DNA of 64,000 bases from Enterococcus dispar ATCC 51266. Its GTDB lineage: Bacteria; Bacillota; Bacilli; Lactobacillales; Enterococcaceae. The DNA lies in NCBI RefSeq assembly GCF_000406945.1, contig NZ_KE136354.1, positions 2,403,685-2,467,684 of the forward strand, in the 5' to 3' direction. The notes under the pieces were generated by a model. The model was not told the DNA's origin. It worked only from the letters and a program-made list of their open reading frames with translations, and did no database searches. Shown piece after piece: positions 1 through 8,496 of this stretch (position 1 is the stretch's first letter; every line of letters starts with the position of its first letter). Made by a program: the position numbers and the translations under genes.

Positions 1-27
1 TGGAAAAAATGAAGCGGATGCTCGGTC

Positions 28-276
28 ATGATAGAGAATGCTTATGGGTTGATGATGCCGGCTTATACAAAGAAAATGGAGTCAGAAGAAAATTCTGGTT
101 ATTTTTCTTTATACAGCAGAATGCCCAGTGCCACAATTTATATTTCCTTTTTACCTAAAAATGTCTCCGGCGAAATCCAAGAAGCGGATAACTCACAAGA
201 GCGCATTGTAGCAGTTGGTACGCAAAATACTGCGACGTCTGTTCCGGCTCAGTATGTCTATTACAAAGTTCAATAA
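28..276 (+). CDS. Small hypothetical protein at window edge
   Basis: I do not recognise this 82-residue protein. Its frame is closed by a TGA at 10-12, so it must begin inside the window. The ATG at 28 overlaps the TGA (29-31) of a frame that is open from the window edge and ends GKNEADARS, giving an ATGA junction typical of translational coupling. No Shine-Dalgarno precedes it. There is no signal peptide or membrane segment. The C-terminal half is rich in Ser, Thr, Val and Tyr and could be a small beta-rich domain. It may instead be the frameshifted 3' end of a longer gene, or non-coding. Low confidence. Confidence 0.35.
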   Translation: MIENAYGLMMPAYTKKMESEENSGYFSLYSRMPSATIYISFLPKNVSGEIQEADNSQERIVAVGTQNTATSVPAQYVYYKVQ

Positions 277-354
277 ATAAAAAAGCTAAAGTGTTCACTG
301 GGAAATTTTACAGCTACAACTGTTTTTATCTTTCGTTAAGGCAACCCCAGATTT

Positions 355-383
355 TTGCTTCTTCTGTTGTTCCCTAGTATAAT
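355..383 (+). promoter_or_regulatory. Promoter for dihydrouridine synthase gene
   Basis: TTGCTT (355-360), a 17-base spacer, then a perfect TATAAT (378-383), about 50 bases before the start codon of the downstream gene. Confidence 0.6.
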
Positions 384-433
384 AACGATGTTTTAAAAAT
401 TGTAGGGATTTTGTAGTAACAGGAGGAAAGGAA

Positions 434-1402
434 ATGACGAACAACTTCTGGGCCGAATTACCCAAGCCCTTTTTTGTTTTAGCACCGATGGAAGATGTGA
501 CCGATGTTGCCTTTCGCCACGTCGTAAAAGTAGCTGGTGCACCCGACGTGTTTTTTACTGAGTTTACGAACTCTGATAGTTTTTGTCACCCAGATGGGAT
601 TGAGAGCGTCCGGGGACGACTCGTTTTTACTGAAGACGAACAGCCAATGGTGGCTCACATTTGGGGAGATAACCCCGCTTTTTTTAATAAAATGAGCATT
701 GAATTAGCTAAAATGGGTTTTAAAGGAATCGATATTAATATGGGCTGTCCTGTGCCGAATGTCGCCGAGCGGGGCAAAGGCAGTGGTTTGATTTTACGAC
801 CGGAAGTTGCGGCCGAATTAATTACGGCAGCCAAAAGCGGTGGCTTGCCTGTCAGTGTGAAAACACGAATTGGTTTTACTGATTCTGGTGAATTAGAAGC
901 GTGGATTAGCCATTTATTAAAACAAAATATCGCAAATTTGTCAGTCCACATGCGGACCCGCAAAGAAATGAGTAAAGTTGCTGCCCATTGGGATTTGATT
1001 CCAATCATCGTAAAATTACGCGACCAAATCGCACCACAAACTACGATTACCATTAACGGCGATATTTTGGATCGTCAAATGGGGTTAGATTTAGCTGAAA
1101 AATATGGCGTGGATGGCATTATGATTGGACGAGGTGTCTTCAAAAATCCATATGCTTTTGAAAAGAACCCAAAAGAACACACGCCCCAAGAATTAATGGG
1201 CTTATTGCGTTTGCAATTGGACTTACAGGAACAATATGCCAAAGAAGTTCCCCGCTCAATTGTCGGTCTACATCGCTTTTTCAAAATTTATATTAAAGGC
1301 TTTCCTGGCGCTAATGACTTGCGGATCCGTTTAATGGAAACCAAGTCCATAACAGAAGTCAGAGAAATTTTAACTGCATTTGAACAAGAACACTTTAATT
1401 AG
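434..1402 (+). CDS. dus: tRNA-dihydrouridine synthase
   Basis: An FMN-dependent enzyme that reduces specific uridines in the tRNA D-loop to dihydrouridine. The 322-residue protein has the family TIM-barrel landmarks in order: the flavin-binding LAPMEDVTD near residue 17, the active-site segment [13 protein letters not shown] near 100 carrying the catalytic Cys, the VKTRIG strand near 145, the HMRTR motif near 175, and the C-terminal GIMIGRG phosphate-binding loop near 230. The start follows AGGAGGAAAGG at an ideal distance. The gene stands alone behind its own promoter. It is shorter than, but clearly related to, DusB/DusC-type enzymes; which tRNA position it modifies cannot be read from sequence. 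Confidence 0.92.
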   Translation: MTNNFWAELPKPFFVLAPMEDVTDVAFRHVVKVAGAPDVFFTEFTNSDSFCHPDGIESVRGRLVFTEDEQPMVAHIWGDNPAFFNKMSIELAKMGFKGIDINMGCPVPNVAERGKGSGLILRPEVAAELITAAKSGGLPVSVKTRIGFTDSGELEAWISHLLKQNIANLSVHMRTRKEMSKVAAHWDLIPIIVKLRDQIAPQTTITINGDILDRQMGLDLAEKYGVDGIMIGRGVFKNPYAFEKNPKEHTPQELMGLLRLQLDLQEQYAKEVPRSIVGLHRFFKIYIKGFPGANDLRIRLMETKSITEVREILTAFEQEHFN

Positions 1403-1427
1403 TGCGGTGTTGTTAAGTAAATGATTA

Positions 1428-1513
1428 CGAAAAATCACAGTAAAAAATTGTACGAAAAAAGTTTTCCCAAAAAGAAAGCTTCGCAGTATTATTTTTTGCG
1501 GTGATTTTTTTAT
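1428..1513 (+). terminator. Possible terminator after dus
   Basis: AAAAATCAC near 1429 pairs with GTGATTTTTTT ending about 1511. The long loop holds a small CGCA/TGCG hairpin. The outer stem is about 9 bp and runs into a T-tract. Loop size lowers confidence. Confidence 0.45.
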
Positions 1514-1515
1514 GT

Positions 1516-1830
1516 AAAGAGATTATATGATTTTTCCAAAGGATAAGGTGATTCAAATTTTTTAGGCGTCCAGTCCATACCGTAACTCTTCGGGAAAAAT
1601 TCAAAAATCAGTTTCTGGTAAAGAGTAACCAGAAAGCAAATTTCTGAGATTTTTCCAAAGCGCTCCCCCCTGCCTTTACCTTTAACTGTTCTATGTATCC
1701 AGCACAATGAGCTAAATTGCTGCGACAATAAGCAAAAATTTCAAGAAATTTGAAAGACAATTTATTAAAATTCCATCTTATTGCTTGAGTGTTCCCCCCG
1801 TTTGTTCATTTTTTCTTTGGTTCAGCTATT
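1516..1830 (+). repeat. Dispersed hairpin repeat, copy 1 (A then B)
   Basis: Fills most of the 510-base gap between dus and the TetR gene. It opens with GATTATATGATTTT (about 1521), shared with the copies at 11.6 and 63.87 kb. Module A (about 1584-1664) is a hairpin whose apical stem TTTCTGGT (1612-1619) and ACCAGAAA (1628-1635) is perfect. Module B (about 1722-1794) has left arm GCGACAATAAGC and right arm CTTATTGCTTGAG around an A/T-rich centre containing AAATTTCAAGAAATTTGA. Equivalent modules recur at five other loci in this window. No convincing ORF is present. Confidence 0.8.
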
Positions 1831-1877
1831 TGACGTCATAAAAATTATCACGTAAAATCTAAAGTGAACACTGTTCA
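1830..1877 (+). promoter_or_regulatory. Promoter and TetR operator (autoregulation)
   Basis: TTGACG (1830-1835), 17 bases, TAAAAT (1853-1858), followed at 1865-1877 by the perfect inverted repeat TGAACA-C-TGTTCA placed over the expected transcription start. The same palindrome with a different centre base occurs at 2520-2532. The pairing of one motif with the regulator gene and with the next operon argues that it is this regulator's operator. Confidence 0.8.
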
Positions 1878-1914
1878 TGTTGCGGTGCAAAAATTTCAAA
1901 AGGAGAGAGAAAGT

Positions 1915-2469
1915 TTGAATAATACTGTTAGTTCAAGGGCGGAAATCATTGCTTCTTGTAAAGAAATTGTCGCGGATAAAGGAATTGAAGCTGTAAGTAT
2001 TCGTGAAGTTGCCAAACGCAGTCATATTTCAGTCGGGGCGGTTTATAATTATTTTCCTACCAAAGGACAATTACTAGCGGCAACGATTGGTAGCATTTGG
2101 TCAGAAATTTTTCATTTATCAGAAGAATCTTATGCCTTCGATGATTTTGTTGAATGTTTAGAAGCGCTTTTTCAAAGTGTCGCAATTGGAAAAAAACACT
2201 ATCCGCATTTTTTCACCAGTCACGCATTAGTCTTAGCTTTTGATGATAAAATGATGGGCCAAAAAATGATGGACAACTATTGGCAACATATTAAAGAAAG
2301 TCTGCGCCATACATTAGCCAAAGATCAAAGGGTTCGCCAAAATGTATTTAAAGAAGATTTAACCTTAGAGAAATATGTCGACTACATTTTTGAGCTGTTC
2401 TTATATGGGATTACGCACGAAGAAAATTCAATAGGCATCATACAATTGGTAAAAAATTCACTTTATTAA
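1915..2469 (+). CDS. TetR/AcrR family transcriptional regulator
   Basis: A one-component repressor with an N-terminal TetR helix-turn-helix (IREVAKRSHISVGAVYNYFPTK near residues 30-50) and a variable ligand-binding helical domain. I choose the TTG at 1915 because AAGGAGAGAG lies just before it. The longer reading from GTG 1864 would start inside the operator and the probable transcription start, so I reject it. The protein is then about 184 residues. It most likely represses itself and the two membrane-protein genes that follow, since TGAACAnTGTTCA lies at both promoters. The inducing ligand is unknown. Confidence 0.88.
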   Translation: MNNTVSSRAEIIASCKEIVADKGIEAVSIREVAKRSHISVGAVYNYFPTKGQLLAATIGSIWSEIFHLSEESYAFDDFVECLEALFQSVAIGKKHYPHFFTSHALVLAFDDKMMGQKMMDNYWQHIKESLRHTLAKDQRVRQNVFKEDLTLEKYVDYIFELFLYGITHEENSIGIIQLVKNSLY

Positions 2470-2519
2470 TCCTGTTGAAAATTTAACACGGGATAAAGTG
2501 TCTTTTTTATAAAGTAAAA

Positions 2520-2532
2520 TGAACAATGTTCA
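2520..2532 (+). promoter_or_regulatory. Second TetR operator
   Basis: Perfect inverted repeat TGAACA-A-TGTTCA, matching the site at 1865-1877 except for the central base. It lies about 25 bases before the start of the first membrane-protein gene, next to AT-rich sequence with TATAAA and TAAAAT that could serve as the -10 element. Confidence 0.75.
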
Positions 2533-2556
2533 TTTTAAAATAAAGGAGTCTTTTCA

Positions 2557-2985
2557 ATGATAAAAAAACTTTACTTATTATTACTGGCAAGCGTTGTCTG
2601 GATGATAGCTGGCTGTAATGTTCTAAAAATTGGGATTGAAACTTATTCCGGTTATGTCACTGTTTTAAATGCACTTTTATCACTGCTTGTGTTTTTGATT
2701 TTTTGGCTGTTGATTTTTTCCAAATTAGCTGCAAAACATACAGTAAGAATTGTGAACTATAAAGAAGAAAAACAATTTTTCTTAAAATTTTTTGATGTGA
2801 AATCCTTTATTATTATGGCGGTGATGATTATTGGTGGGGTGACCATTCGCACTTTTAATTTATTACCGGATCGTTTTATCGCCTTTTTTTATACCGGATT
2901 AGGAGCGGCTTTATTTTTAGCCGGTATTTTGTTTGGTATTAATTTTTTCAAAGCAATCAAAGCAACTAAAGAGAAAGGAAAGTGA
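2557..2985 (+). CDS. Small four-helix membrane protein
   Basis: A 142-residue integral membrane protein that I cannot assign to a named family. Hydrophobic segments lie near residues 5-22 (containing a Cys, but not a clear lipobox), 32-55, 85-103 and 110-130, with a Lys-rich cytoplasmic loop between the second and third helices and a basic C-terminus. It starts after AAAGGAG. It overlaps the next gene's first possible start codon by three bases, so the two are surely co-transcribed, and both are probably controlled by the upstream TetR protein. By context it may act in a membrane stress or efflux response, but nothing in the sequence proves that. Confidence 0.75.
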   Translation: MIKKLYLLLLASVVWMIAGCNVLKIGIETYSGYVTVLNALLSLLVFLIFWLLIFSKLAAKHTVRIVNYKEEKQFFLKFFDVKSFIIMAVMIIGGVTIRTFNLLPDRFIAFFYTGLGAALFLAGILFGINFFKAIKATKEKGK

Positions 2986-2990
2986 AAAAA

Positions 2991-3407
2991 ATGAAAAAAG
3001 TAATGAATACAGCAATGCTTTATTTTATTTTAGCAATGGTAGGCGGTGTCTTTTATCGGGAGTTCACGAAATTCAATGATTTTACCGCAACGACAACATT
3101 AGGCGTAATCCACACTCATCTTTTAGCGCTGGGCGTGGCTGTCTTTTTATTGGTGGCAATACTTTTTAAAGTGACCAATTTAGCAGAAAATAAATTGTAT
3201 CGTCGTTTTTATGTTTTATATAATATCGGCTTGCCCCTAATGGTTATCATGATGACCATTCGCGGCATATTTCAAGTGTTGGGAACAAATTTAAGTCAGG
3301 GCATGAATGGTATGATATCCGGTATTGCCGGCTTATCGCATATCGCCGTGGCCGTAGCGCTATTTATGCTACTTTTAGCAGTGAAAAAGGTATTGAGTGA
3401 AGAGTAA
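2991..3407 (+). CDS. DUF2871-type membrane protein
   Basis: A 139-residue protein with four hydrophobic segments and the conserved opening NTAMLYFILAMVGGVFYREFTKF followed by an HTHLLALG segment, which I recognise as the DUF2871 family of unknown function. The conserved His pair in THLL lies within the second helix and could bind a metal or heme, but that is speculation. I prefer ATG 2991 to GTG 2982 because GAGAAAGGAA (2971-2980) is well spaced for the former and too close for the latter. Second gene of the TetR-controlled pair. Confidence 0.8.
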   Translation: MKKVMNTAMLYFILAMVGGVFYREFTKFNDFTATTTLGVIHTHLLALGVAVFLLVAILFKVTNLAENKLYRRFYVLYNIGLPLMVIMMTIRGIFQVLGTNLSQGMNGMISGIAGLSHIAVAVALFMLLLAVKKVLSEE

Positions 3408-3541
3408 CCATTTTATAGTTAATAGATAAGTAGATTATGTCCGAGCATTTGAATTGCATCAAAATAGATTGGGATGAAAGTTGAACTTCGAAGAATATAA
3501 CGGAAGCTAAACTGTTATGCTGGAAAACTAAAAAAATAAAA

Positions 3542-3632
3542 CCCTAAACCAAATTAGACAGCCAAAAAGATTTTCAACAAGTTAAATTTCTGGGATGTTC
3601 AAGTCTAATACTTTGGTCTAGAGTTTTTTTAT
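3542..3632 (+). terminator. Long-stem terminator in 3.4-3.7 kb gap
   Basis: CTAAACCAAATTAGAC (3544-3559) is nearly complementary to GTCTAATACTTTGGTCTAG (3603-3621), which runs into TTTTTTT. The stem has one two-base bulge and the loop is about 40 bases. It would end transcription from the TetR/membrane-protein operon. The rest of the roughly 300-base gap shows nothing else I can support. Confidence 0.6.
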
Positions 3633-3709
3633 AGCTTTTAAGAATACGAAAATATTTTAAAGTTGGGCACTTTTTGGCTTGCTAGTGTTTTGTTTCAATT
3701 TAGTTATTT

Positions 3710-4540
3710 TTAAAACACTGCCTTTAAACAATCTGCTGCCTCATACTTTTCACTAATTTTTCCACTTTGCCACAAGAAGTCAGCTAATAAGTTGAAGTCT
3801 TGAGCGGAATAATTGTGCTGTTTTTCAAAGGTAAAGTGGCGGATGTTTTCTGCTGCTTCTTTGGTATATTGGGCAACATTCATTGCTTGGGCGACTTTTT
3901 CATCGCTGCTTAGTGCGTTAAAATCTTGTGCGGCTGCTTCTAATGCACGGTGGAAATTTGTGACTGTTTCAGGATTTTGCTGGTAAAATTTGCGGTCAAA
4001 GCACCACATTACCATATTTTTATCGGAATTTTTAGAGTGCCACAAAATTTTAGTATCTGTTTGGCTGGTTAAAATATCAGTGATAAAAGGTTCAATCGCC
4101 ACCAAGGCATCAATTTCACCGGCAGCTAGCATTTTGATACGTTCGTAAGTATTATCCACCCAGACAATTTCAGGGTTGGTTAAAATGTTTTTTAAATCAT
4201 AAGCCATAAAGAAAGGAAACAAACCTTTGCGGGCAACTCCAACCCGCATACCGTTTTTAGGGGCATCTTTTTTGGCTAAGAGCTGGATTGTGCGAGTTAA
4301 ATCGGTGGTAACCACCGCATCTTTACCTTGTTCTCTATAGTCAAAGTAAAAAGTTGAATCTCCCATCATCGCATCGACATCACCGGCCACAAAACTGCTT
4401 TTTTTAGCAAATTGGAATGCTTCGGCAATGGTTAAATCAACCGGGACATTAAATTTTTCAAAATAGCCTAATTTATCGGCAAAAATTACCGGTAAAACAA
4501 GGGGATTAATTTTATTTTGAACCAAACGGATTTTTTCCAT
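3710..4540 (-). CDS. Cytosolic NMT1/THI5-like (SBP-fold) protein
   Basis: A 276-residue protein with the two-lobe substrate-binding fold of the NMT1/THI5 superfamily: N-terminal VLPVIFADKLGYFEKFNVPVDL, a mid-chain hinge near RVGVARKGLFPFFMAYDL, and AGEIDALVAIEPF. There is no signal peptide or lipobox when read from ATG 4540, which is preceded by GGAAGGAAG and overlaps the upstream stop as TAATG. It is therefore probably cytoplasmic rather than a transport receptor. Cytosolic proteins with this fold include the THI5-type pyrimidine synthases and the MqnA/MqnD enzymes. The Cys-rich iron motif of THI5 is absent. Its place directly after a UbiA-like prenyltransferase recalls MqnD/MqnP pairs, but the reaction is unknown. 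Confidence 0.7.
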   Translation of the reverse strand: MEKIRLVQNKINPLVLPVIFADKLGYFEKFNVPVDLTIAEAFQFAKKSSFVAGDVDAMMGDSTFYFDYREQGKDAVVTTDLTRTIQLLAKKDAPKNGMRVGVARKGLFPFFMAYDLKNILTNPEIVWVDNTYERIKMLAAGEIDALVAIEPFITDILTSQTDTKILWHSKNSDKNMVMWCFDRKFYQQNPETVTNFHRALEAAAQDFNALSSDEKVAQAMNVAQYTKEAAENIRHFTFEKQHNYSAQDFNLLADFLWQSGKISEKYEAADCLKAVF

Positions 4541-5487
4541 TAGAAGTACTTCCTTCCGATAATTTGGATGAAAAATAAAAGGCTCATCCACGTATTAAAA
4601 TGATAAATTAACAGCAATGGCCGCGGCCCATATTCACGCCCCATTTCGGGGTAAACTGCTGGGATTTTCAAATAGTCTTTATACCAACGAATGTAGCCTT
4701 GGTGGTAAAAAATGAGGCACCCGATAAGAAATTGCCACCAGGGAATGGTTTGGCTAAGAAAAAGATAAAGCCAGCAACTAAATAAGATGATAAATTCTGG
4801 GATGACAAGTAAAATGGCATTACGAAAACCGATGACATGCGGCAGTGTCACCCGCACACCGCGGTCTTTTTCATAATCGCCGACGTTATTGGTAGACATT
4901 AAAAAGACAGTCAAAATCATGGGAATCACGCTATAAATTAAGAGTTGAGTATTTCCGGTACCCATTTGTGACCGCCCTGCCAGAAAACAAGCTAGCCCCC
5001 CAACAAAAAAGCCTGAGACAATTTCGCCGACTGGATAAAGCAGATAAGGTTTTGGCCCCAAGGAATAAGTGATTGCAGCGAGTAAACCAAGCAGTCCCCA
5101 AGCTAGCAGCACCAAATCTTTGGTTAAAAAGACTAAAAGTAAACCACAACTACCACCAAGAGCAATCATCAACAGTAAAACTAAGACAGCGTCAAAAAAT
5201 TTGGCATCGCCGCGAACGAGACCCTCACTGCCTTTATGGTGGGTAAAAGTGTCTTCATTTTCTTCTTTGGCTAAATATGCCCGCATTTCATTGGCTGTAT
5301 TGGCGACAATATTAAAACAAAAGCCAGCGATAAAAAATAAAATGAGGCGTAACCAATGGATCTCACCGGTTAAATAGGCGCCAAAAAAACTACCGCTTAA
5401 AACGGGTAATCCTGTTGCAAAACCGGTGCGAACTTCCATAACCGTATAAGCCCGTTTGGGAAATCCTTTTAGATAAGACCAGTTCAA
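4540..5487 (-). CDS. UbiA-superfamily prenyltransferase, MenA-like
   Basis: A 315-residue polytopic membrane protein of the UbiA superfamily, which transfers isoprenoid chains from prenyl diphosphates to aromatic or other acceptors. The second Asp-rich motif is textbook MenA (NNVGDYEKDRGVRVTLP near residue 200). The first motif is altered: the region aligned to NDxxDxxxD reads NEMRAYLAKEENED (near residue 65), so the first Asp is Glu and the second position is lost. About eight hydrophobic segments are visible. It starts with TTG at 5487 after GCAGGAGG and overlaps the preceding permease stop by four bases. Its embedding in a sugar ABC-transporter operon is odd. It may make a demethylmenaquinone-like or other prenylated product. 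The substrate cannot be told. Confidence 0.82.
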   Translation of the reverse strand: MNWSYLKGFPKRAYTVMEVRTGFATGLPVLSGSFFGAYLTGEIHWLRLILFFIAGFCFNIVANTANEMRAYLAKEENEDTFTHHKGSEGLVRGDAKFFDAVLVLLLMIALGGSCGLLLVFLTKDLVLLAWGLLGLLAAITYSLGPKPYLLYPVGEIVSGFFVGGLACFLAGRSQMGTGNTQLLIYSVIPMILTVFLMSTNNVGDYEKDRGVRVTLPHVIGFRNAILLVIPEFIILFSCWLYLFLSQTIPWWQFLIGCLIFYHQGYIRWYKDYLKIPAVYPEMGREYGPRPLLLIYHFNTWMSLLFFIQIIGRKYF

Positions 5488-6302
5488 CTTTTGACACCTC
5501 CTGCTAAACTTTCATAGATGTATTTTTGTAAGGCTAAAAAGACAATCAGCATCGGAATAATACTTAAAATGACCAAAGCACAAATAATCTGCCAGTTGGT
5601 TTGATTGGGTCCCATAAAGCGATAAAGGGCGGTAGCGACAGTGCCGTGCTCTGAGCCGGGTAAATATAAAAACGGAATATAGAAATCGTTGTAAATACTA
5701 ATCATTTTTAAAATAATTACCGTCCCAGTTGCCGGTCGTAGCAATGGAAATAAAATTTTTCGATAAATTTGAAAATAACTAGCACCTTCTAGTAGGGCCG
5801 CTTTATCTAGTTCAACCGGAATTTTTTCATACATTTGCAAATAGACATAAATCATCACCACATCTGCGCCTAAGTAGATAACAATGGGCGCAATTAAGCG
5901 GTCATAAAAGCCTAAAGCGGTAATAATTTTAAAGGTCGAAATTTGGGAGACTACCATTGGCACCATTGAAATTAGAAAGTAAGCGCCAATGACCAATTTT
6001 TTAAAAGGAAAGTCAAAACGATTTAAAACATAAGCGACCATTGAACCAATTAGCACACTGCCACAAACCCCACAAAAAACTAAAATAAAAGTATTGATAA
6101 AAGCTTGGGGTAGGTTACCGGTGGTAAAAGCGGTCCGATAATTTTCAAAATGCCACGTACTAGGTGGCGTAATCCCACGGGTGGTGTTAAACTCTTCATA
6201 AGTTTTAAATGAGCCAAAAAATACCGTTAATAAAGGATAACAGCAGATTAAAAGCCATAAAATTAAAAAGCTATATTTGCCAACTTTTGCCAAGATCCGC
6301 AT
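5484..6302 (-). CDS. Sugar-type ABC transporter permease (MalG-like)
   Basis: A 272-residue inner-membrane permease of the carbohydrate-uptake CUT1 family, with six predicted helices and the cytoplasmic EAA loop that contacts the ATPase (ELDKAALLEGASYFQIYRKILFP, residues about 163-185). The C-terminus is short, as in MalG/UgpE partners. It starts after AAAAGGAGG, immediately after the stop of the first permease, and overlaps the UbiA-like gene at its end. It forms a heterodimer with the product of the preceding gene. Confidence 0.9.
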   Translation of the reverse strand: MRILAKVGKYSFLILWLLICCYPLLTVFFGSFKTYEEFNTTRGITPPSTWHFENYRTAFTTGNLPQAFINTFILVFCGVCGSVLIGSMVAYVLNRFDFPFKKLVIGAYFLISMVPMVVSQISTFKIITALGFYDRLIAPIVIYLGADVVMIYVYLQMYEKIPVELDKAALLEGASYFQIYRKILFPLLRPATGTVIILKMISIYNDFYIPFLYLPGSEHGTVATALYRFMGPNQTNWQIICALVILSIIPMLIVFLALQKYIYESLAGGVKS

Positions 6303-7175
6303 TTAATCAGCCTCCTTTTGAAAACGATGTTGGGCATAACTTAGCCCAATTACAAATAACGACATAATCACCGCCAAAGCAGAACCTAAGCCGACTAATT
6401 TTTGTTCAAAGGCAACTTTCATCGTTTGCACTAAAAAAGTGGCGGTGCCATTGGAACCATTGGTCATAATTAAGGGGATTTCAAAAGCGGAAACAGCCCC
6501 AATTGTCAGTAAAATAAAGTTAAGTTTTAAAACCGTTTGAATATTAGGCAAAATAATATAACGGGTTTGTTGCCACAAGTTGGCCCCTTCTAAACTGGCT
6601 GCTTTTTGATAGACGGCAGGCAGACCTTGAATGGCCGCAAAATAGAGTAAAAAACTCGTGCCTAAATGGCGCCATAATGAAATAAAAGCGAGCGTATAAT
6701 TGGCGACAGTAGGATCCCCTAGCCAAAAGCGAATGTACTTACTTAAATGAAAAAAATGAAGCAGTTGGTCAAAGGAGCCATCTGGTTCAAAAAACAGTCG
6801 GAAAATTAACGAGGTCGCCACGCCGCTAATCATAATCGGAAAAACGATGACCGCTTTAAAAATATTTTTCCCATAAGTTTTTGTTCCCAGTAAAATGGCT
6901 AATGTCAAGGCAATCACGATTTGCAAAAGACCGGAGCCTAAATAAAACAGATTGGTTTTAAAGGCTTGCAAATAGACAGGATCTTGCCAAATGGTGAGAT
7001 AATTTTTTAAGCCGACAAAATTCTTTTCCGTTGCTAAACCATCCCAGTCCGTAAAACTGTTGTAAATTAACGTTACAATCGGCAGCAGACCGAAAATAAG
7101 CAACAATAAAAGCGGTAAAGAGAGAAAAAGCAGAATGGTCTGCTTTTCCTCTCTTTTTAGGCTGAGCTTATTCAT
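6303..7175 (-). CDS. Sugar-type ABC transporter permease (MalF-like)
   Basis: The partner permease, about 290 residues and six helices, with an EAA loop (PAVYQKAASLEGANLWQQTRYIILP near residue 195) and the LPIVTLIYNSFTDWDG opening typical of MalF/UgpA proteins. I place the start at ATG 7175, overlapping the end of the binding-protein gene by eight bases. Another in-frame ATG at 7208 would add 11 residues, but it has a weaker ribosome site and would precede an otherwise typical N-terminus. The start remains uncertain. Confidence 0.88.
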   Translation of the reverse strand: MNKLSLKREEKQTILLFLSLPLLLLLIFGLLPIVTLIYNSFTDWDGLATEKNFVGLKNYLTIWQDPVYLQAFKTNLFYLGSGLLQIVIALTLAILLGTKTYGKNIFKAVIVFPIMISGVATSLIFRLFFEPDGSFDQLLHFFHLSKYIRFWLGDPTVANYTLAFISLWRHLGTSFLLYFAAIQGLPAVYQKAASLEGANLWQQTRYIILPNIQTVLKLNFILLTIGAVSAFEIPLIMTNGSNGTATFLVQTMKVAFEQKLVGLGSALAVIMSLFVIGLSYAQHRFQKEAD

Positions 7176-8445
7176 GAGCTTTGGCTGCAGCCTCCCATTT
7201 TTTCTCAAGGCTATTCACGTAATCTTGGTAACTTTCATTTTGATCAGGATACAAGGCAATGTTAACTGTTTTTTGTAAAACATCAGTTAAACGACCGACA
7301 CCCACTTCATTTGCAATTGCAGTATATTTGGCTTCAATGGCAGGATCGGTTGCGGGCGCAGTTAAAATGACGTTGTTGTCTTTGATTGCTTTTTGTTCAG
7401 TATCATCTAATTTGGCTTTCACCGGTGTCATCCCACCCATATCTTTAGCAAAACCAGAAGCAGGATCAATAAAGAAATCTAAGAATGCTTTTGCGGCAAC
7501 TTTGTTTTTTGAATGTTTGTTAATGCCAATCACAGATGGGGCTCCAAGGGCCAAACTGGTTTTACCATCTAATAAATGTGGAAACGGCATAATGTTAATC
7601 GTATTTTTGCTTAATTTTTGCAATGGCGCAACATCTTGTGAGCCACTCATTAACATCGCGATTTTACCGTCAGCTAATTGTTGTTGCGCTTGTTGGGTTT
7701 CTAAGGTAACGGGATCTTTTTCAATTAAACCGGCTTTGGCTAATTGATAAATAACATCCATGACTTCACGAATTGGTTGGCCTTCTTTAAAAGCGGATTT
7801 ACTTTCAACCATTTCTTTTTTGAAGTCTTCGCCACCGTAAGAAGATAATGCGCCTGCCCAAACGGCTAGACGTTGATAGTTAGTGTAAAAAGGAATGGCA
7901 CCTGTTTTTTCTTTAATTGTTTTCGCGTCAGCGATTAATTCTTCTGTGGATTGGGGTAATTTATCAATCCCCGCTTTTTTGAAGACTGCTTCGTTGTAAA
8001 CCAAACCTAATGAGTTTAAAACTGTTGGTAAGCCGTAAGCTTTGCCATCGTAATCGGCTTCTGTAACATCAAGATAGTCTTTTTCCATCGCTTTTACGGT
8101 GCCCAATTCTTCAAAGTACTTGCTGTAATCTTCAGGTTTACCTGCCATTGAAAAAGGAATAAATACAACATCACCATAATCTTCTGTGTTCATGCGGTTG
8201 GCGATATATTGATCGTAGTCTGTACCAGCCGATTCCCATTTAATATCTTTAATTTCAGGATATTTTTTCTTAAAGTCTTTTTCAATTTGGTCATACAATT
8301 TATCAGCATCTGTGCGATTGGTTACAACCGTGAACTCGCCGCTAACTTGATCGCTTTCTTTTGTTGCCTCTTTATTGCTGCTGCCACAAGCAGCCAAAAA
8401 TAGTGTTGCAGCTGCCACTGTCAAACCTAAATAAATTTTTTTCAT
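7168..8445 (-). CDS. Extracellular solute-binding lipoprotein (CUT1)
   Basis: A 425-residue sugar-type receptor with an N-terminal signal and lipobox LFLAAC (Cys 20), so it should be lipid-anchored outside the membrane. The MalE/UgpB fold is shown by VVTNRTDADKLYDQIEKDFKKKYPEI, the AYGLPTVLNSLGLVYNEAVFKKAGI hinge segment near residue 140, and the C-terminal GGMTPVKAKL region. It is preceded by GGAGGAAAG and lies between the ATPase and permease genes, so it supplies this importer. The ligand is unknown; the family usually binds oligosaccharides or polyols. Confidence 0.88.
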   Translation of the reverse strand: MKKIYLGLTVAAATLFLAACGSSNKEATKESDQVSGEFTVVTNRTDADKLYDQIEKDFKKKYPEIKDIKWESAGTDYDQYIANRMNTEDYGDVVFIPFSMAGKPEDYSKYFEELGTVKAMEKDYLDVTEADYDGKAYGLPTVLNSLGLVYNEAVFKKAGIDKLPQSTEELIADAKTIKEKTGAIPFYTNYQRLAVWAGALSSYGGEDFKKEMVESKSAFKEGQPIREVMDVIYQLAKAGLIEKDPVTLETQQAQQQLADGKIAMLMSGSQDVAPLQKLSKNTINIMPFPHLLDGKTSLALGAPSVIGINKHSKNKVAAKAFLDFFIDPASGFAKDMGGMTPVKAKLDDTEQKAIKDNNVILTAPATDPAIEAKYTAIANEVGVGRLTDVLQKTVNIALYPDQNESYQDYVNSLEKKWEAAAKAHE

Positions 8446-8496
8446 GTTTCTTTCCTCCAGTAAAATATTAAAATATTTTATAGCGGTACTATAAAT

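Noticed and set aside
1510..1728. 72-residue antisense ORF downstream of dus
   Set aside because: It runs through repeat module A and its linker, has no ribosome site, and its sequence only reflects the repeat.
3710..4540. THI5-type thiamine pyrimidine synthase
   Set aside because: Only the broad NMT1/THI5 fold is recognisable. The Cys-rich iron-binding motif of THI5 is absent and no thiamine genes or TPP riboswitch are nearby.
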